DNA of 64,000 bases, taken from positions 62,001 to 126,000 of the forward strand of contig NZ_JYLI01000012.1 in assembly GCF_001439785.1 (NCBI RefSeq), given 5' to 3'. The notes beneath the pieces are model-generated. The model was not told where the DNA came from. It ran no database searches and saw only the letters and a list, made by a program, of their open reading frames with translations. Of this stretch, positions 53,802 to 62,750 are shown in pieces (the first letter of the stretch is position 1; each line of letters opens with the position of its first letter). The position numbers and the translations under genes were made by a program. The DNA comes from Pseudomonas poae (GTDB lineage Bacteria; Pseudomonadota; Gammaproteobacteria; Pseudomonadales; Pseudomonadaceae).

Positions 53802-53840
53802 TGTGGCGAGCGGGCTTGCCACAACAAGCCTGCTCCCACA
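53802..53840. repeat. Short REP inverted pair
   Basis: TGTGGCGAGCGGGCTTG and an inverted half (AAGCCTGCTCCCACA) with almost no spacer, just downstream of the acyl-CoA synthetase stop. A minimal REP pair. Confidence 0.7.
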
Positions 53841-53857
53841 AGGGGTTCAAGTGGCTG

Positions 53858-55492
53858 TCAGGACTGCGTTCGCAGCTCCTGAAGCGAGATCTCGCGCATG
53901 CGGAATTTCTGCACCTTGCCCGTCACCGTCATCGGAAACTCATCGACGAACTTGAAGTGCCTGGGCGTCTTGAAATGGGCGATGCGGCCCTTGCACCAGG
54001 TGTGCAGCTCAAGCGCGTCGACAGCATGGCCCGCATGGCATTTGATCCAGGCGACGATTTCTTCGCCATAGCGCTCGTCGGGGATGCCGATAACCTGCAC
54101 GTCGGCCACCGCCGGATGAGTGAAGAAAAACTCTTCCAGCTCGCGCGGATAAACGTTCTCGCCGCCACGGATGATCATGTCCTTGTTGCGCCCGGCAATG
54201 CACACGTAACCGTGCCTGTCCATGGTCGCAAGGTCGCCGGTGTGCAGCCAGCCTGCCTCGTCGATCGTCTCGCGGGTTCCCTCGGGGTTGTTCCAGTAGC
54301 CGAGCATTACGCTGTAGCCACGGGTGCACAGTTCACCGATCTCGCCCCGTGCCACGGTGTTACCGGCGGCGTCGATGATTGCGTTTTCCAGGTGCGGCTG
54401 GGTGCGCCCCACCGTGGTGACGCGTCGTTCAAGGTCGTCATCCGGGCCCGTCTGCAACGACACCGGGCTGGTTTCGGTCATGCCGTAGGCAATCTGCACT
54501 TCGCCCATGTGCAGCTCGCTGATGACCCGGCGCATCACTTCGATGGGGCAGGTGGCGCCGGCCATGATCCCGGTGCGCAGGCTGGCGAGGTCCAGCTCGC
54601 CGCGCTGCGGATGATCGAGCATGGCAATGAACATGGTCGGCACGCCATACAGTCCGGTGGCGCGCTCCTCGGCGACAGCGGTCAGGGTGAGCAACGCATC
54701 GAAGCCGTCATTAGGGTAGATCATGGTGGTGCCATGGGTGATGCAGCCCAGGTTACCCATCACCATGCCGAAGCAGTGGTACAGCGGCACCGGGATCACC
54801 AGGCGATCCTGCGCAGTGAGGCCCAGGCTTTCGCCGACCATGTAGCCGTTGTTGAGAATATTGTGATGGCTGAGGGTGGCGCCCTTGGGAAAGCCGGTGG
54901 TGCCGGAGGTGTACTGGATGTTCACGGGTTGATCGAAGTGAAGGCTCCCCTGGCGCTGCTGCAATTGCTCGTGAGGAACGTCTGCCCCCATGCTCGCCAG
55001 TTGCGCCCAGGGCACGAACCCCACAGGCGGGTTGGCGTCGAGGCTGATGATGGCACGCAGATCGGGATCGAGTGCCTGCAGCATGGCATGGTAATCGGAC
55101 GTCTTGAACGCGCCGGCGCACACCAGCCATTGGCAGCCGGATTGCTTGAGCACATAGTCCAGCTCGCTGCTGCGATAGGCCGGGTTGATATTGACCAGTA
55201 TCACCCCGAGCTTGGCACTGGCGACCTGCGTGATGCACCACTCGGCGCAGTTGGGCGCCCAGATACCCAGACGATCACCCGGCTGCATGCCCATGGCCAG
55301 GAAAGCGCGGGCATGCAGGTCGACCGTTTCAGCCAGTTGCCTCCAGGTGAAGCGGCGCTGCTGGTGGCGTACCACCAGCGCCTCGCCCTCGGGATAGCGC
55401 GCGGCAGTCTGATCGAACGCCTGGCCGATGGTCATCGCCAGCAATGCCTTGTCCTGAGCGCCGCGACTGTAGCTCTGGTTCGGTTGATCCAT
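53858..55492 (-). CDS. Acyl-CoA synthetase (AMP-binding)
   Basis: A 544-aa ANL-superfamily fatty/carboxylic acid CoA ligase. Motifs: [18 protein letters not shown] (P-loop), [50 protein letters not shown] and the C-terminal lysine in [14 protein letters not shown]. Start 55492 (MDQPNQSYS) is preferred because AGGGG lies 7 bases before it but abuts the ATG at 55498. It is divergent from liuA, and two LiuR sites lie between, so it may activate isovalerate or another branched-chain acid for the pathway; this is inference. A CA motif is adjacent to its ribosome site. Confidence 0.9.
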   Translation of the reverse strand: MDQPNQSYSRGAQDKALLAMTIGQAFDQTAARYPEGEALVVRHQQRRFTWRQLAETVDLHARAFLAMGMQPGDRLGIWAPNCAEWCITQVASAKLGVILVNINPAYRSSELDYVLKQSGCQWLVCAGAFKTSDYHAMLQALDPDLRAIISLDANPPVGFVPWAQLASMGADVPHEQLQQRQGSLHFDQPVNIQYTSGTTGFPKGATLSHHNILNNGYMVGESLGLTAQDRLVIPVPLYHCFGMVMGNLGCITHGTTMIYPNDGFDALLTLTAVAEERATGLYGVPTMFIAMLDHPQRGELDLASLRTGIMAGATCPIEVMRRVISELHMGEVQIAYGMTETSPVSLQTGPDDDLERRVTTVGRTQPHLENAIIDAAGNTVARGEIGELCTRGYSVMLGYWNNPEGTRETIDEAGWLHTGDLATMDRHGYVCIAGRNKDMIIRGGENVYPRELEEFFFTHPAVADVQVIGIPDERYGEEIVAWIKCHAGHAVDALELHTWCKGRIAHFKTPRHFKFVDEFPMTVTGKVQKFRMREISLQELRTQS

Positions 55493-55502
55493 CACCATCC
55501 CC

Positions 55503-55518
55503 TGTTGTGTTTTTTGTA
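55503..55518 (-). promoter_or_regulatory. CA (Hfq/Crc) motif before the acyl-CoA synthetase
   Basis: On the minus strand ACAAAAAACACAACAG lies directly upstream of the AGGGG ribosome site. It fits the A-rich repeat pattern recognised by Hfq with Crc, which blocks translation under catabolite repression. Assigned by pattern alone. Confidence 0.55.
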
Positions 55519-55520
55519 GG

Positions 55521-55578
55521 TTGACGTAAACGTAAACTACGATTGACAGCGCCGTAACGCAAGCTTACGTTAACGTAA
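55521..55578. promoter_or_regulatory. Two LiuR-type operators between acyl-CoA synthetase and liuA
   Basis: TTGACGTAAACGTAAA at 55521-55536 and TTACGTTAACGTAA (a perfect palindrome) at 55565-55578. They lie between the divergent starts at 55492 and 55643, so one likely covers each promoter. The motif matches the one upstream of liuR at 51947. Confidence 0.78.
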
Positions 55579-55607
55579 AGGTCAGCGCCCTCCCCGGCAC
55601 TCGCCCC

Positions 55608-55620
55608 ACACAACAACAAA
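55608..55620 (+). promoter_or_regulatory. CA (Hfq/Crc) motif in the liuA leader
   Basis: ACACAACAACAAA lies 22 bases before the liuA ATG and 8 before the AAGGTG ribosome site. It matches the A-rich Hfq/Crc target pattern found in CrcY nearby. Pattern-based. Confidence 0.6.
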
Positions 55621-55642
55621 GCTCACAGTAAGGTGCCTGTCC

Positions 55643-56806
55643 ATGAGTTACCCGTCCCTGAACTTCGCCCTCGGCGAAACCATCGACATGCTGCGCGACC
55701 AGGTGCAGTCCTTCGTAGCCAAGGAAATCGCGCCGCGCGCCGCGCAGATCGACATCGACAACCTGTTCCCCGTCGACCTGTGGCGCAAGTTTGGTGACAT
55801 GGGCCTGCTCGGCATCACCGTGGCGGAAGAATACGGCGGCGCCGGCCTGGGCTACCTGGCCCACGTGGTGAGCATGGAAGAGATCAGCCGCGGCTCGGCC
55901 TCGGTGGCGCTGTCCTACGGTGCGCACTCCAACCTGTGCGTCAACCAGATCAACCGCAATGGCAATCATGAACAGAAGCTCAAGTACCTGCCCAGACTGA
56001 TCAGCGGCGAGCACATCGGCGCCCTCGCCATGAGCGAGCCAAATGCCGGCTCCGACGTGGTTTCGATGAAACTGCGCGCCGACAAACGCGGCGACCGCTA
56101 CGTGCTCAATGGCAGCAAGACCTGGATCACCAACGGCCCCGACGCCAACACCTACGTGATCTACGCCAAGACCGACCTGGAAAAGGGCGCCCACGGCATC
56201 ACCGCCTTCATCGTCGAGCGTGACTGGAACGGCTTCAGCCGCAGCCACAAGTTCGACAAGCTGGGCATGCGCGGCTCCAACACCTGCGAGCTGTTTTTCG
56301 ACGACGTTGAAGTGCCCGAAGAGAATATTCTCGGCGTCCTCAACGGCGGCGTAAAAGTGCTGATGAGTGGGCTGGACTACGAACGCGTGGTGCTCGCCGG
56401 CGGGCCCACCGGGATCATGCAGGCCTGCATGGACCTGATCGTGCCCTACATCCACGACCGCAAGCAGTTCGGCCAAAGCATCGGCGAATTCCAGCTGATC
56501 CAGGGCAAGGTCGCCGACATGTACACCCAGCTCAACGCCAGCCGCGCCTACCTCTATGCGGTGGCCCAGGCCTGCGAGCGCGGCGAGACCACGCGCAAGG
56601 ACGCCGCCGGCGTGATCCTCTACAGCGCCGAGCGCGCCACCCAGATGGCCCTCGATGCCATCCAGATTCTGGGCGGCAATGGCTATATCAACGAATTCCC
56701 CGCCGGGCGCCTGCTGCGTGATGCCAAGTTGTATGAAATCGGCGCGGGCACCAGTGAGATTCGGCGCATGTTGATCGGTCGCGAACTGTTCAACGAAACC
56801 CGCTGA
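55643..56806 (+). CDS. liuA: Isovaleryl-CoA dehydrogenase
   Basis: A 387-aa flavoprotein oxidising isovaleryl-CoA to 3-methylcrotonyl-CoA in leucine breakdown. The catalytic glutamate of this subfamily, in helix G, is seen as Glu247 in [17 protein letters not shown], unlike most acyl-CoA dehydrogenases that use a C-terminal Glu. Also [20 protein letters not shown] and [20 protein letters not shown]. First gene of liuABCD; AAGGTG upstream of the ATG. Confidence 0.95.
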   Translation: MSYPSLNFALGETIDMLRDQVQSFVAKEIAPRAAQIDIDNLFPVDLWRKFGDMGLLGITVAEEYGGAGLGYLAHVVSMEEISRGSASVALSYGAHSNLCVNQINRNGNHEQKLKYLPRLISGEHIGALAMSEPNAGSDVVSMKLRADKRGDRYVLNGSKTWITNGPDANTYVIYAKTDLEKGAHGITAFIVERDWNGFSRSHKFDKLGMRGSNTCELFFDDVEVPEENILGVLNGGVKVLMSGLDYERVVLAGGPTGIMQACMDLIVPYIHDRKQFGQSIGEFQLIQGKVADMYTQLNASRAYLYAVAQACERGETTRKDAAGVILYSAERATQMALDAIQILGGNGYINEFPAGRLLRDAKLYEIGAGTSEIRRMLIGRELFNETR

Positions 56807-56817
56807 AGGAGCGCGCC

Positions 56818-58425
56818 ATGGCCACCTTGCACACCCAGCTCAACCCACGCTCGGCGGAATTTGTCGCCAACAGCGCGGCGATGCGCCAGCAGGTCGACGC
56901 CCTGCATGCCCTCCTCGCCCAGGTGCAACAAGGCGGCGGCCTCAAGGCCCAGGAGCGGCATACCTCGCGCGGCAAACTGCTGCCGCGCGAACGCATCAAT
57001 CGCCTGCTCGATCCGGGCTCGCCGTTCCTCGAACTCAGCCAACTGGCCGCCCATCAAGTGTATGGCGAAGACGTGCCGGCAGCCGGCGTGATCGCCGGGA
57101 TTGGCCGCGTCGAGGGCGTGGAATGCATGATTGTCGCCAACGATGCCACGGTCAAAGGCGGCTCCTATTACCCGCTTACGGTAAAAAAACATCTGCGCGC
57201 GCAGACCATTGCCGAGCAGAACCGCCTGCCGTGCATCTACCTGGTGGACTCCGGCGGCGCCAACCTGCCGCGCCAGGATGAAGTGTTCCCGGACCGCGAA
57301 CACTTCGGGAGGATCTTCTTCAATCAGGCCAACATGAGCGCCCAGGGCATCCCGCAGATCGCCGTGGTGATGGGCTCGTGCACCGCCGGCGGCGCCTATG
57401 TACCCGCCATGGCCGACGAAGCGATCATGGTGCGCCAGCAGGCCACGATCTTTCTGGCCGGCCCGCCATTGGTCAAAGCGGCGACCGGCGAAGTGGTCAG
57501 CGCCGAAGAACTGGGCGGCGCCGACGTGCACTGCAAAATCTCCGGAGTGGCCGACCACTATGCCGACAGCGACGAACACGCCCTTGCCCTGGCACGCCGC
57601 AGCGTGGCCAACCTCAACTGGCGCAAGCTGGGTGAGTTGCGCCAGCGCTCGCCGATAGCGCCGCTGTACAGCGCAGAAGAACTCTACGGGGTGATTCCGG
57701 CCGAGGCCAAGCAGCCATTCGATGTGCGCGAAGTGATCGCGCGGCTGGTGGATGCGTCGGTGTTCGATGAGTTCAAGGCGCTGTTCGGCACCACGCTGGT
57801 CTGCGGCTTTGCGCATTTGCACGGCTACCCGATTGCGATCCTCGCCAACAACGGCATCCTGTTCGCCGAGGCCGCGCAAAAAGGCGCGCACTTCATCGAG
57901 CTGGCCTGCCAGCGTGGGATTCCACTGCTGTTTCTGCAGAACATCACCGGCTTCATGGTCGGCCAAAAATACGAAGCCGGCGGCATCGCCAAGCACGGCG
58001 CCAAACTGGTGACGGCGGTGGCGTGCGCCAGGGTGCCGAAATTTACCGTGATCATCGGCGGCAGCTTTGGGGCCGGCAACTACGGCATGTGTGGACGCGC
58101 TTATGACCCGCGATTTTTATGGATGTGGCCCAACGCGCGCATCGGCGTGATGGGTGCCGAGCAGGCGGCCGGCGTGTTGGTGCAGGTCAAGCGCGAACAG
58201 GCCGAACGGGCCGGCAGTGCGTTCAGCGCCGGGGACGAAGCCGCGATCAAACAGCCGATCCTCGACCAGTATGAAACCCAGGGCCACCCCTATTACTCCA
58301 GCGCCCGCCTGTGGGACGACGGCGTCATCGACCCGCTGCAGACCCGCGAGGTACTCGCCCTGGCGCTGTCCGCCGCCCTGAACGCCCCCATCGAGCCGAG
58401 CCGCTTCGGCGTGTTCCGCATGTAA
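56818..58425 (+). CDS. liuB: 3-Methylcrotonyl-CoA carboxylase, beta (carboxyltransferase) subunit
   Basis: A 535-aa carboxyltransferase that carboxylates 3-methylcrotonyl-CoA to 3-methylglutaconyl-CoA using biotin from LiuD. Two crotonase-like halves: [20 protein letters not shown] and [13 protein letters not shown], and [17 protein letters not shown] (oxyanion loop). Then in the second half [20 protein letters not shown] and [24 protein letters not shown]. Length is normal for MCCB. It follows liuA by 11 bases. Confidence 0.96.
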   Translation: MATLHTQLNPRSAEFVANSAAMRQQVDALHALLAQVQQGGGLKAQERHTSRGKLLPRERINRLLDPGSPFLELSQLAAHQVYGEDVPAAGVIAGIGRVEGVECMIVANDATVKGGSYYPLTVKKHLRAQTIAEQNRLPCIYLVDSGGANLPRQDEVFPDREHFGRIFFNQANMSAQGIPQIAVVMGSCTAGGAYVPAMADEAIMVRQQATIFLAGPPLVKAATGEVVSAEELGGADVHCKISGVADHYADSDEHALALARRSVANLNWRKLGELRQRSPIAPLYSAEELYGVIPAEAKQPFDVREVIARLVDASVFDEFKALFGTTLVCGFAHLHGYPIAILANNGILFAEAAQKGAHFIELACQRGIPLLFLQNITGFMVGQKYEAGGIAKHGAKLVTAVACARVPKFTVIIGGSFGAGNYGMCGRAYDPRFLWMWPNARIGVMGAEQAAGVLVQVKREQAERAGSAFSAGDEAAIKQPILDQYETQGHPYYSSARLWDDGVIDPLQTREVLALALSAALNAPIEPSRFGVFRM

Positions 58426-58441
58426 ATGGAGCTATTCCCTC

Positions 58442-59248
58442 ATGAACGATTTCAACACACTCGAACTGATCACCGACAACCGTGGCTTTGCCACGTTGTG
58501 GCTCAGTAGTGAAGCCAAGAACAATGCGTTCAATGCCCAGATGATCCGCGAATTGATCATCGCCCTGGACCATGTGCAAAGCGACCCGTCCCTGCGTTTT
58601 CTGCTGCTGCGTGGACGTGGCAGGCACTTCAGCGCCGGGGCAGACCTGGCCTGGATGCAGCAGTCGGCCGAACTGGACTACCACACCAACCTGGACGATG
58701 CGCGCGAATTGGCGGAGCTGATGTACAACCTGTCCAAACTGAAAATCCCCACCCTGGCCGTGGTGCAAGGCGCCGCCTACGGCGGGGCGCTGGGTTTGAT
58801 CAGTTGCTGCGACATGGCGATTGGTGCCGATGAAGCGCAGTTCTGCCTGTCGGAAGTGCGCATCGGCCTGGCGCCAGCAGTAATCAGCCCGTTCGTGGTG
58901 CAGGCCATCGGCGAGCGCGCGGCCCGCCGCTATGCCCTGACGGCCGAGCGATTTGGCGGCCAGCGTGCGCGGGAAATCGGCCTGCTGGCGGAAAGCTACC
59001 CGGCCGATACGCTGGAGCAGCAAGTCGAAGCCTGGGTGGCGAACCTGCTGCAGAACAGCCCAGCGGCCATGCGCGCCAGCAAGGACCTGCTGCGCGAAGT
59101 GGGCAACGGCGCACTCACGCCGGCCCTGCGGCGCTATTGCGAAAACGCCATCGCGCGAATTCGCGTCAGCCCCGAAGGCCAGGAAGGCTTGCGTGCATTC
59201 CTGCAAAAGCGTGCACCCGCCTGGCAATCCGGGGAGCCACGCCCATGA
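58442..59248 (+). CDS. liuC: 3-Methylglutaconyl-CoA hydratase (enoyl-CoA hydratase/isomerase family)
   Basis: A 268-aa crotonase-fold protein that hydrates 3-methylglutaconyl-CoA to HMG-CoA. Active-site segments: RGRGRHFSAGADLAWMQQSA (oxyanion hole) and GAAYGGALGLISCCDMAIGADEAQFCLSEVRIGLAPAVISPFV with the catalytic glutamates. Its TGA overlaps the liuD ATG (ATGA). The function is assigned by position in the liu operon; the fold itself is general. Confidence 0.92.
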   Translation: MNDFNTLELITDNRGFATLWLSSEAKNNAFNAQMIRELIIALDHVQSDPSLRFLLLRGRGRHFSAGADLAWMQQSAELDYHTNLDDARELAELMYNLSKLKIPTLAVVQGAAYGGALGLISCCDMAIGADEAQFCLSEVRIGLAPAVISPFVVQAIGERAARRYALTAERFGGQRAREIGLLAESYPADTLEQQVEAWVANLLQNSPAAMRASKDLLREVGNGALTPALRRYCENAIARIRVSPEGQEGLRAFLQKRAPAWQSGEPRP

Positions 59249-61173
59249 GGCCACTCACCACACTGCTGGTCGCCAACCGTGGCGAAATCGCCTGCCGGGT
59301 CATGCGCACCGCCAAAGCGATGGGGCTGACCACCGTGGCTGTGCACAGCGACATTGACCGCGATGCGCGGCACAGTCGCGAGGCGGACATACGCGTCGAC
59401 CTGGGTGGCAGCAAAGCTGCGGACAGTTACCTGCAGATCGACACGATCATCGCGGCCGCCAAGGCCAGCGGTGCCCAGGCGATTCATCCTGGCTACGGCT
59501 TTCTCTCGGAAAACGCAGCGTTTGCCCGCGCCATCGAGGCAGCCGGCCTGATCTTTCTCGGCCCGCCCGCCTCGGCCATCGACGCCATGGGCAGCAAGTC
59601 GGCGGCCAAGTCGCTGATGGAAACCGCCGGGGTGCCACTGGTGCCGGGTTATCACGGCGAAGCCCAAGACCTGGACACCTTTCGCGACGCCTGCGCGCGC
59701 ATCGGCTATCCGGTGCTGCTAAAAGCGACTGCCGGCGGCGGCGGCAAGGGCATGAAGGTGGTCGAGGACGTCAGCCAGTTGGCCGAGGCTCTGGCTTCGG
59801 CCCAGCGTGAGGCATTGTCCTCGTTCGGCAACGGGCAGATGCTGGTGGAAAAATACCTGCTCAAGCCGCGCCATGTGGAAATCCAGGTGTTTGCCGATAG
59901 TCACGGCCACTGCCTGTACCTCAACGAGCGCGATTGCTCGATCCAGCGGCGTCATCAAAAAGTGGTGGAAGAAGCCCCGGCGCCCGGGCTGAGCGTTGAA
60001 CAGCGCAAAGCCATGGGTGAAGCGGCGGTGCGCGCGGCGCAGGCGATCGGCTATGTGGGCGCGGGTACGGTGGAGTTTTTACTGGATGCCCGTGGCGAAT
60101 TTTTCTTCATGGAGATGAACACCCGGCTGCAGGTGGAGCACCCGGTGACCGAAGCGATTACCGGGCTCGATCTGGTGGCCTGGCAGATACGCGTTGCCCA
60201 GGGCGAAGCGCTGCCGATCACCCAGGCGCAGGTGCCGTTGAATGGGCACGCGATCGAGGTGCGGCTGTATGCCGAAGATCCGAGCAACGATTTTCTGCCT
60301 GCCACCGGCCACCTGGCGCTGTACCGCGAGTGCGACGCGGGCCCGGGCCGCCGTGTGGACAGCGGCGTGGAGCAAGGTGACAGTGTCTCGCCGTTCTACG
60401 ATCCGATGCTGGGCAAACTGATTGCCTGGGGCGAGGACCGCGAGCAGGCGCGCCTGCGTCTGCTGGCCATGCTCGACGAGTTCGCCGTGGGTGGGCTCAA
60501 GACCAACCTGGGTTTTCTGCGGCGCATCATCGGCCATCCGGCGTTTGCGGCGGCCGAACTCGATACCGGGTTTATTCCGCGTTACCAGGCGCAGTTGCTG
60601 CCGGCGCAGAGTGCGTTGAGCGATAGGTTCTGGCAGGCGGCAGGTTCGGCGTTCATGCAGAGTCTGCCGCGCGGTGAAGGGCCCTGGGCGGATACCCGGG
60701 GCTTTCGCACAGGGCTGCCGCCGCAGGTTTCGCTGCACTTGAGCTGCAATGGGCAGGACCGGGTGGTGACAGTGGCGGCTGGCGCTGCACATGCGCTGCA
60801 CGGTGAACAGTTGCTGATCGAACACCAGGGCATACGCCGCGCGCATCTGGCGGTGCGTAATGGAAGCACCGTGTACCTGCGGTGGGATGGCGAGATGCAG
60901 GCGGTCAGTCTGTTTGACCCGATTGCGGCGGTCGAGGCGAGCCAAGCGCATCAGGGCGGTCTCACCGCGCCCATGAACGGCAGCATCGTGCGGGTGCTGG
61001 TGGAGGTTGGGCAGCACGTCGAAGCTGGCACGCAATTGGTGGTATTGGAAGCGATGAAAATGGAGCACAGCATTCGCGCGCCCCAAGCCGGCGTGGTCAA
61101 GGCGCTGTTTTGCCAGGAGGGCGAGATGGTCGCTGAAGGCAGCGCACTGGTGGAACTGGAAATGGCCGATTAG
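59245..61173 (+). CDS. liuD: 3-Methylcrotonyl-CoA carboxylase, alpha (biotin carboxylase) subunit
   Basis: A 642-aa biotin-containing subunit. Residues ~1-450 form the biotin carboxylase: VANRGEIACRVMRTAKAMGL, ATP-grasp KATAGGGGKGMKVVEDVSQL and EMNTRLQVEHPVTEAITGLDL. The C-terminal BCCP domain has the biotinyl lysine in LEAMKMEHSIRA (Lys605). The start at 59245 overlaps liuC; upstream frame to 59137 lies within liuC. The stop overlaps the end of the convergent XRE gene by 4 bases. Confidence 0.96.
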   Translation: MRPLTTLLVANRGEIACRVMRTAKAMGLTTVAVHSDIDRDARHSREADIRVDLGGSKAADSYLQIDTIIAAAKASGAQAIHPGYGFLSENAAFARAIEAAGLIFLGPPASAIDAMGSKSAAKSLMETAGVPLVPGYHGEAQDLDTFRDACARIGYPVLLKATAGGGGKGMKVVEDVSQLAEALASAQREALSSFGNGQMLVEKYLLKPRHVEIQVFADSHGHCLYLNERDCSIQRRHQKVVEEAPAPGLSVEQRKAMGEAAVRAAQAIGYVGAGTVEFLLDARGEFFFMEMNTRLQVEHPVTEAITGLDLVAWQIRVAQGEALPITQAQVPLNGHAIEVRLYAEDPSNDFLPATGHLALYRECDAGPGRRVDSGVEQGDSVSPFYDPMLGKLIAWGEDREQARLRLLAMLDEFAVGGLKTNLGFLRRIIGHPAFAAAELDTGFIPRYQAQLLPAQSALSDRFWQAAGSAFMQSLPRGEGPWADTRGFRTGLPPQVSLHLSCNGQDRVVTVAAGAAHALHGEQLLIEHQGIRRAHLAVRNGSTVYLRWDGEMQAVSLFDPIAAVEASQAHQGGLTAPMNGSIVRVLVEVGQHVEAGTQLVVLEAMKMEHSIRAPQAGVVKALFCQEGEMVAEGSALVELEMAD

Positions 61174-61805
61174 AACTTTGCTGTGGCCTGCACGACAACA
61201 CCGAGAATCCGGCAATCATCGGTGAACAGCAGCTTGGGGTAAGTGGGATTGAGCGGCACCAGGTACAGCTGGCCGCTTTCTTCCTGCAATTGGCGAAAGG
61301 TGGCCCGAGGGCTGTCGTCCCATTGCGCAACGACCAGCTTACCGGGCACAGCGCGGATGGAAGGGTCGACCAGGATCAACATGCCTGCGCTGATACTGAG
61401 GCCTGTGGGAGCGGTCATGGCATCGCCGGTTACGGGGAGCCAGAAGGCTTCGCCGCCCGCGTGGTAGTCCGTCAGTTCAAAGCGCTCGGGGCCGTAGGGC
61501 GCACGTTCTTCGCGCACTTCACAGAGCCCGTTCCAGTCGCTGACCGGGTAGCGGAAATACGGGTTGTAGTGGTGTTCCCATGGCTGCTCTTGATCAACGC
61601 GCTCACGAATTTCCAGGGCCACCTCCAGATACCCCAGCCCCAGTTCCGCCAGCACCCGGTTCATGTCTGCAAGGCTGGGCACCCGTCGTTTGTTGAGCCA
61701 ATGGCCCACGCCGCCCTGGGACATGCCCAGGCGTTCGGCCAGTTCATCCTGAGTGACCTTGCGGTCTTTCATGTTGGCTCTGACCAACGCTATCCATTTA
61801 TCCAT
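61170..61805 (-). CDS. S24/LexA-like XRE repressor
   Basis: A 211-aa repressor with an XRE helix-turn-helix (VTQDELAERLGMSQGGVGHWLNKRRV, residues ~17-43) and a C-terminal S24 peptidase-like fold (PVTGDAMTAPTGLSISAGMLILVD, SGQLYLVPLNPTYPKLL). Proteins of this shape include PrtR and phage CI repressors. The autolysis nucleophile expected after the LPVTG segment is not plain: the usual Ser in GDSM is here Ala in GDAM, so RecA-triggered self-cleavage is doubtful. ATG 61805 was chosen over TTG 61817. Two palindromic sites precede it. Confidence 0.83.
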   Translation of the reverse strand: MDKWIALVRANMKDRKVTQDELAERLGMSQGGVGHWLNKRRVPSLADMNRVLAELGLGYLEVALEIRERVDQEQPWEHHYNPYFRYPVSDWNGLCEVREERAPYGPERFELTDYHAGGEAFWLPVTGDAMTAPTGLSISAGMLILVDPSIRAVPGKLVVAQWDDSPRATFRQLQEESGQLYLVPLNPTYPKLLFTDDCRILGVVVQATAKF

Positions 61806-61815
61806 GGTGCGTGAC

Positions 61816-61889
61816 AATACGTTGCGTATTTTTCAGGGCAATAAACAGTTTGTAGTAATCCACGAAACGACATAAATACGATACGTACT
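61816..61889. promoter_or_regulatory. Two palindromic operator candidates between the XRE and DUF3077 genes
   Basis: AATACGTTGCGTATT (61816-61830, perfect inverted repeat) and the related AATACGATACGTACT (61875-61889), sharing AATACG half sites. One lies at the XRE start, the other nearer the divergent DUF3077 gene, so one repressor could control both. A sketch of a repressor-regulated pair. Confidence 0.6.
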
Positions 61890-61932
61890 ATCATCAATTT
61901 CAAGGATTTCGCCCCCCATCAGAGTAACGCCC

Positions 61933-62289
61933 ATGATGACAACCAGCCCGTATCCGCCGACCGAAACACCTGTCACCGACGACGCAGCACTCGACCTGCA
62001 CACCAGCGGCGCCGCCCAACGTGCATTGGACTATTACTTGAAAGCGGATATGTCCACCTCCAGGGCAGACGACACCTTCTTTCATATCAAACCCGGCATC
62101 AGCCACGAAGAAGCCCTGGTGCACGCTTCCGACCTGCTGCGCAGTGCAGCCGCCACGGCCTACGAATCGGCGAGCAGCCATCAGGGCAATCAACGTGACC
62201 TGGCGTTTTCAGTGGTGTATCTGATCGACATGGCGAAAGCGATGGTGGAGCGATCGTTGCTGCAGCCAGAGGCTCAGGCAAACGCGTGA
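61933..62289 (+). CDS. DUF3077-family protein
   Basis: A 118-aa protein of unknown function. FHIKPGISHEEALVHASDLLRSAAATAYES and RDLAFSVVYLIDMAKAMVERSLL fit the DUF3077 family common in pseudomonads, often found next to XRE/S24 repressors. No membrane segment or signal peptide. Divergent from the XRE gene with two shared palindromic sites between, so it is likely a target of that repressor. Start is one of two adjacent ATGs. Confidence 0.78.
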   Translation: MMTTSPYPPTETPVTDDAALDLHTSGAAQRALDYYLKADMSTSRADDTFFHIKPGISHEEALVHASDLLRSAAATAYESASSHQGNQRDLAFSVVYLIDMAKAMVERSLLQPEAQANA

Positions 62290-62332
62290 AGAATGCGAAG
62301 CAAAAATATTTCTATCCCTGGGATAAAAACAT

Positions 62333-62360
62333 TTGACTTGCAAATGATAATGATTATTAT
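62333..62360 (+). promoter_or_regulatory. Fur box and promoter of prrF
   Basis: -35 TTGACT (62333-62338), 16 bases, -10 TATTAT (62355-62360). Overlapping it, 62340-62358 matches the 19-base Fur consensus at 15 positions (GCAAATGATAATGATTATT). Iron-loaded Fur would block the promoter, so the RNA downstream is made in iron starvation. Confidence 0.85.
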
Positions 62361-62367
62361 TGGGCCT

Positions 62368-62481
62368 AGCTGATCGCGAGATCAGTCGATAGGCCAAGAG
62401 ACCTTAGGTCGGACTCTTGGAATATCTCCTCATCAGGCTAATCACGGTTTTTGACCCGGCTCTTTGGCCGGGTCTTTTTTT
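62368..62481 (+). ncRNA. prrF: PrrF-type iron-responsive small RNA
   Basis: A ~114-nt RNA. The conserved core GGACTCTTGGAATATCTCCT and the following CATCAGGCTAATCACGG correspond to PrrF1/PrrF2 of P. aeruginosa, as do the 5' hairpin CTGATCGCGAGATCAG and the terminator GACCCGGC / GCCGGGTC plus seven Ts. PrrF represses genes for non-essential iron proteins (for example sodB, sdh, acn) by base pairing. Only one copy lies here, next to its Fur box, rather than the tandem prrF1-prrF2 of P. aeruginosa. The boundaries are estimated. Confidence 0.92.
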
Positions 62482-62750
62482 GCCAGTTTCCCTGGCATGG
62501 CTTCAGGCTAATGAAGACTGTGTATTGCTTGATGGCGCGCATGGTAGCAAAAGACCATTGCCCAATGAAAGCCGCCCAACCGCTCTGGACGGGATCTTTG
62601 AGAAACAGCACCTGAGAATCACTCTCACCGTTTTCTAGCCATCGTCGGGTCAACGAAGACACCTCCCTCCCCTGCAACAATTTTGCATCAAGATTTTGCC
62701 CGACCTCTGTGTAATATAGCCGCCACAACTCATATTCAGGCAACCAGACT

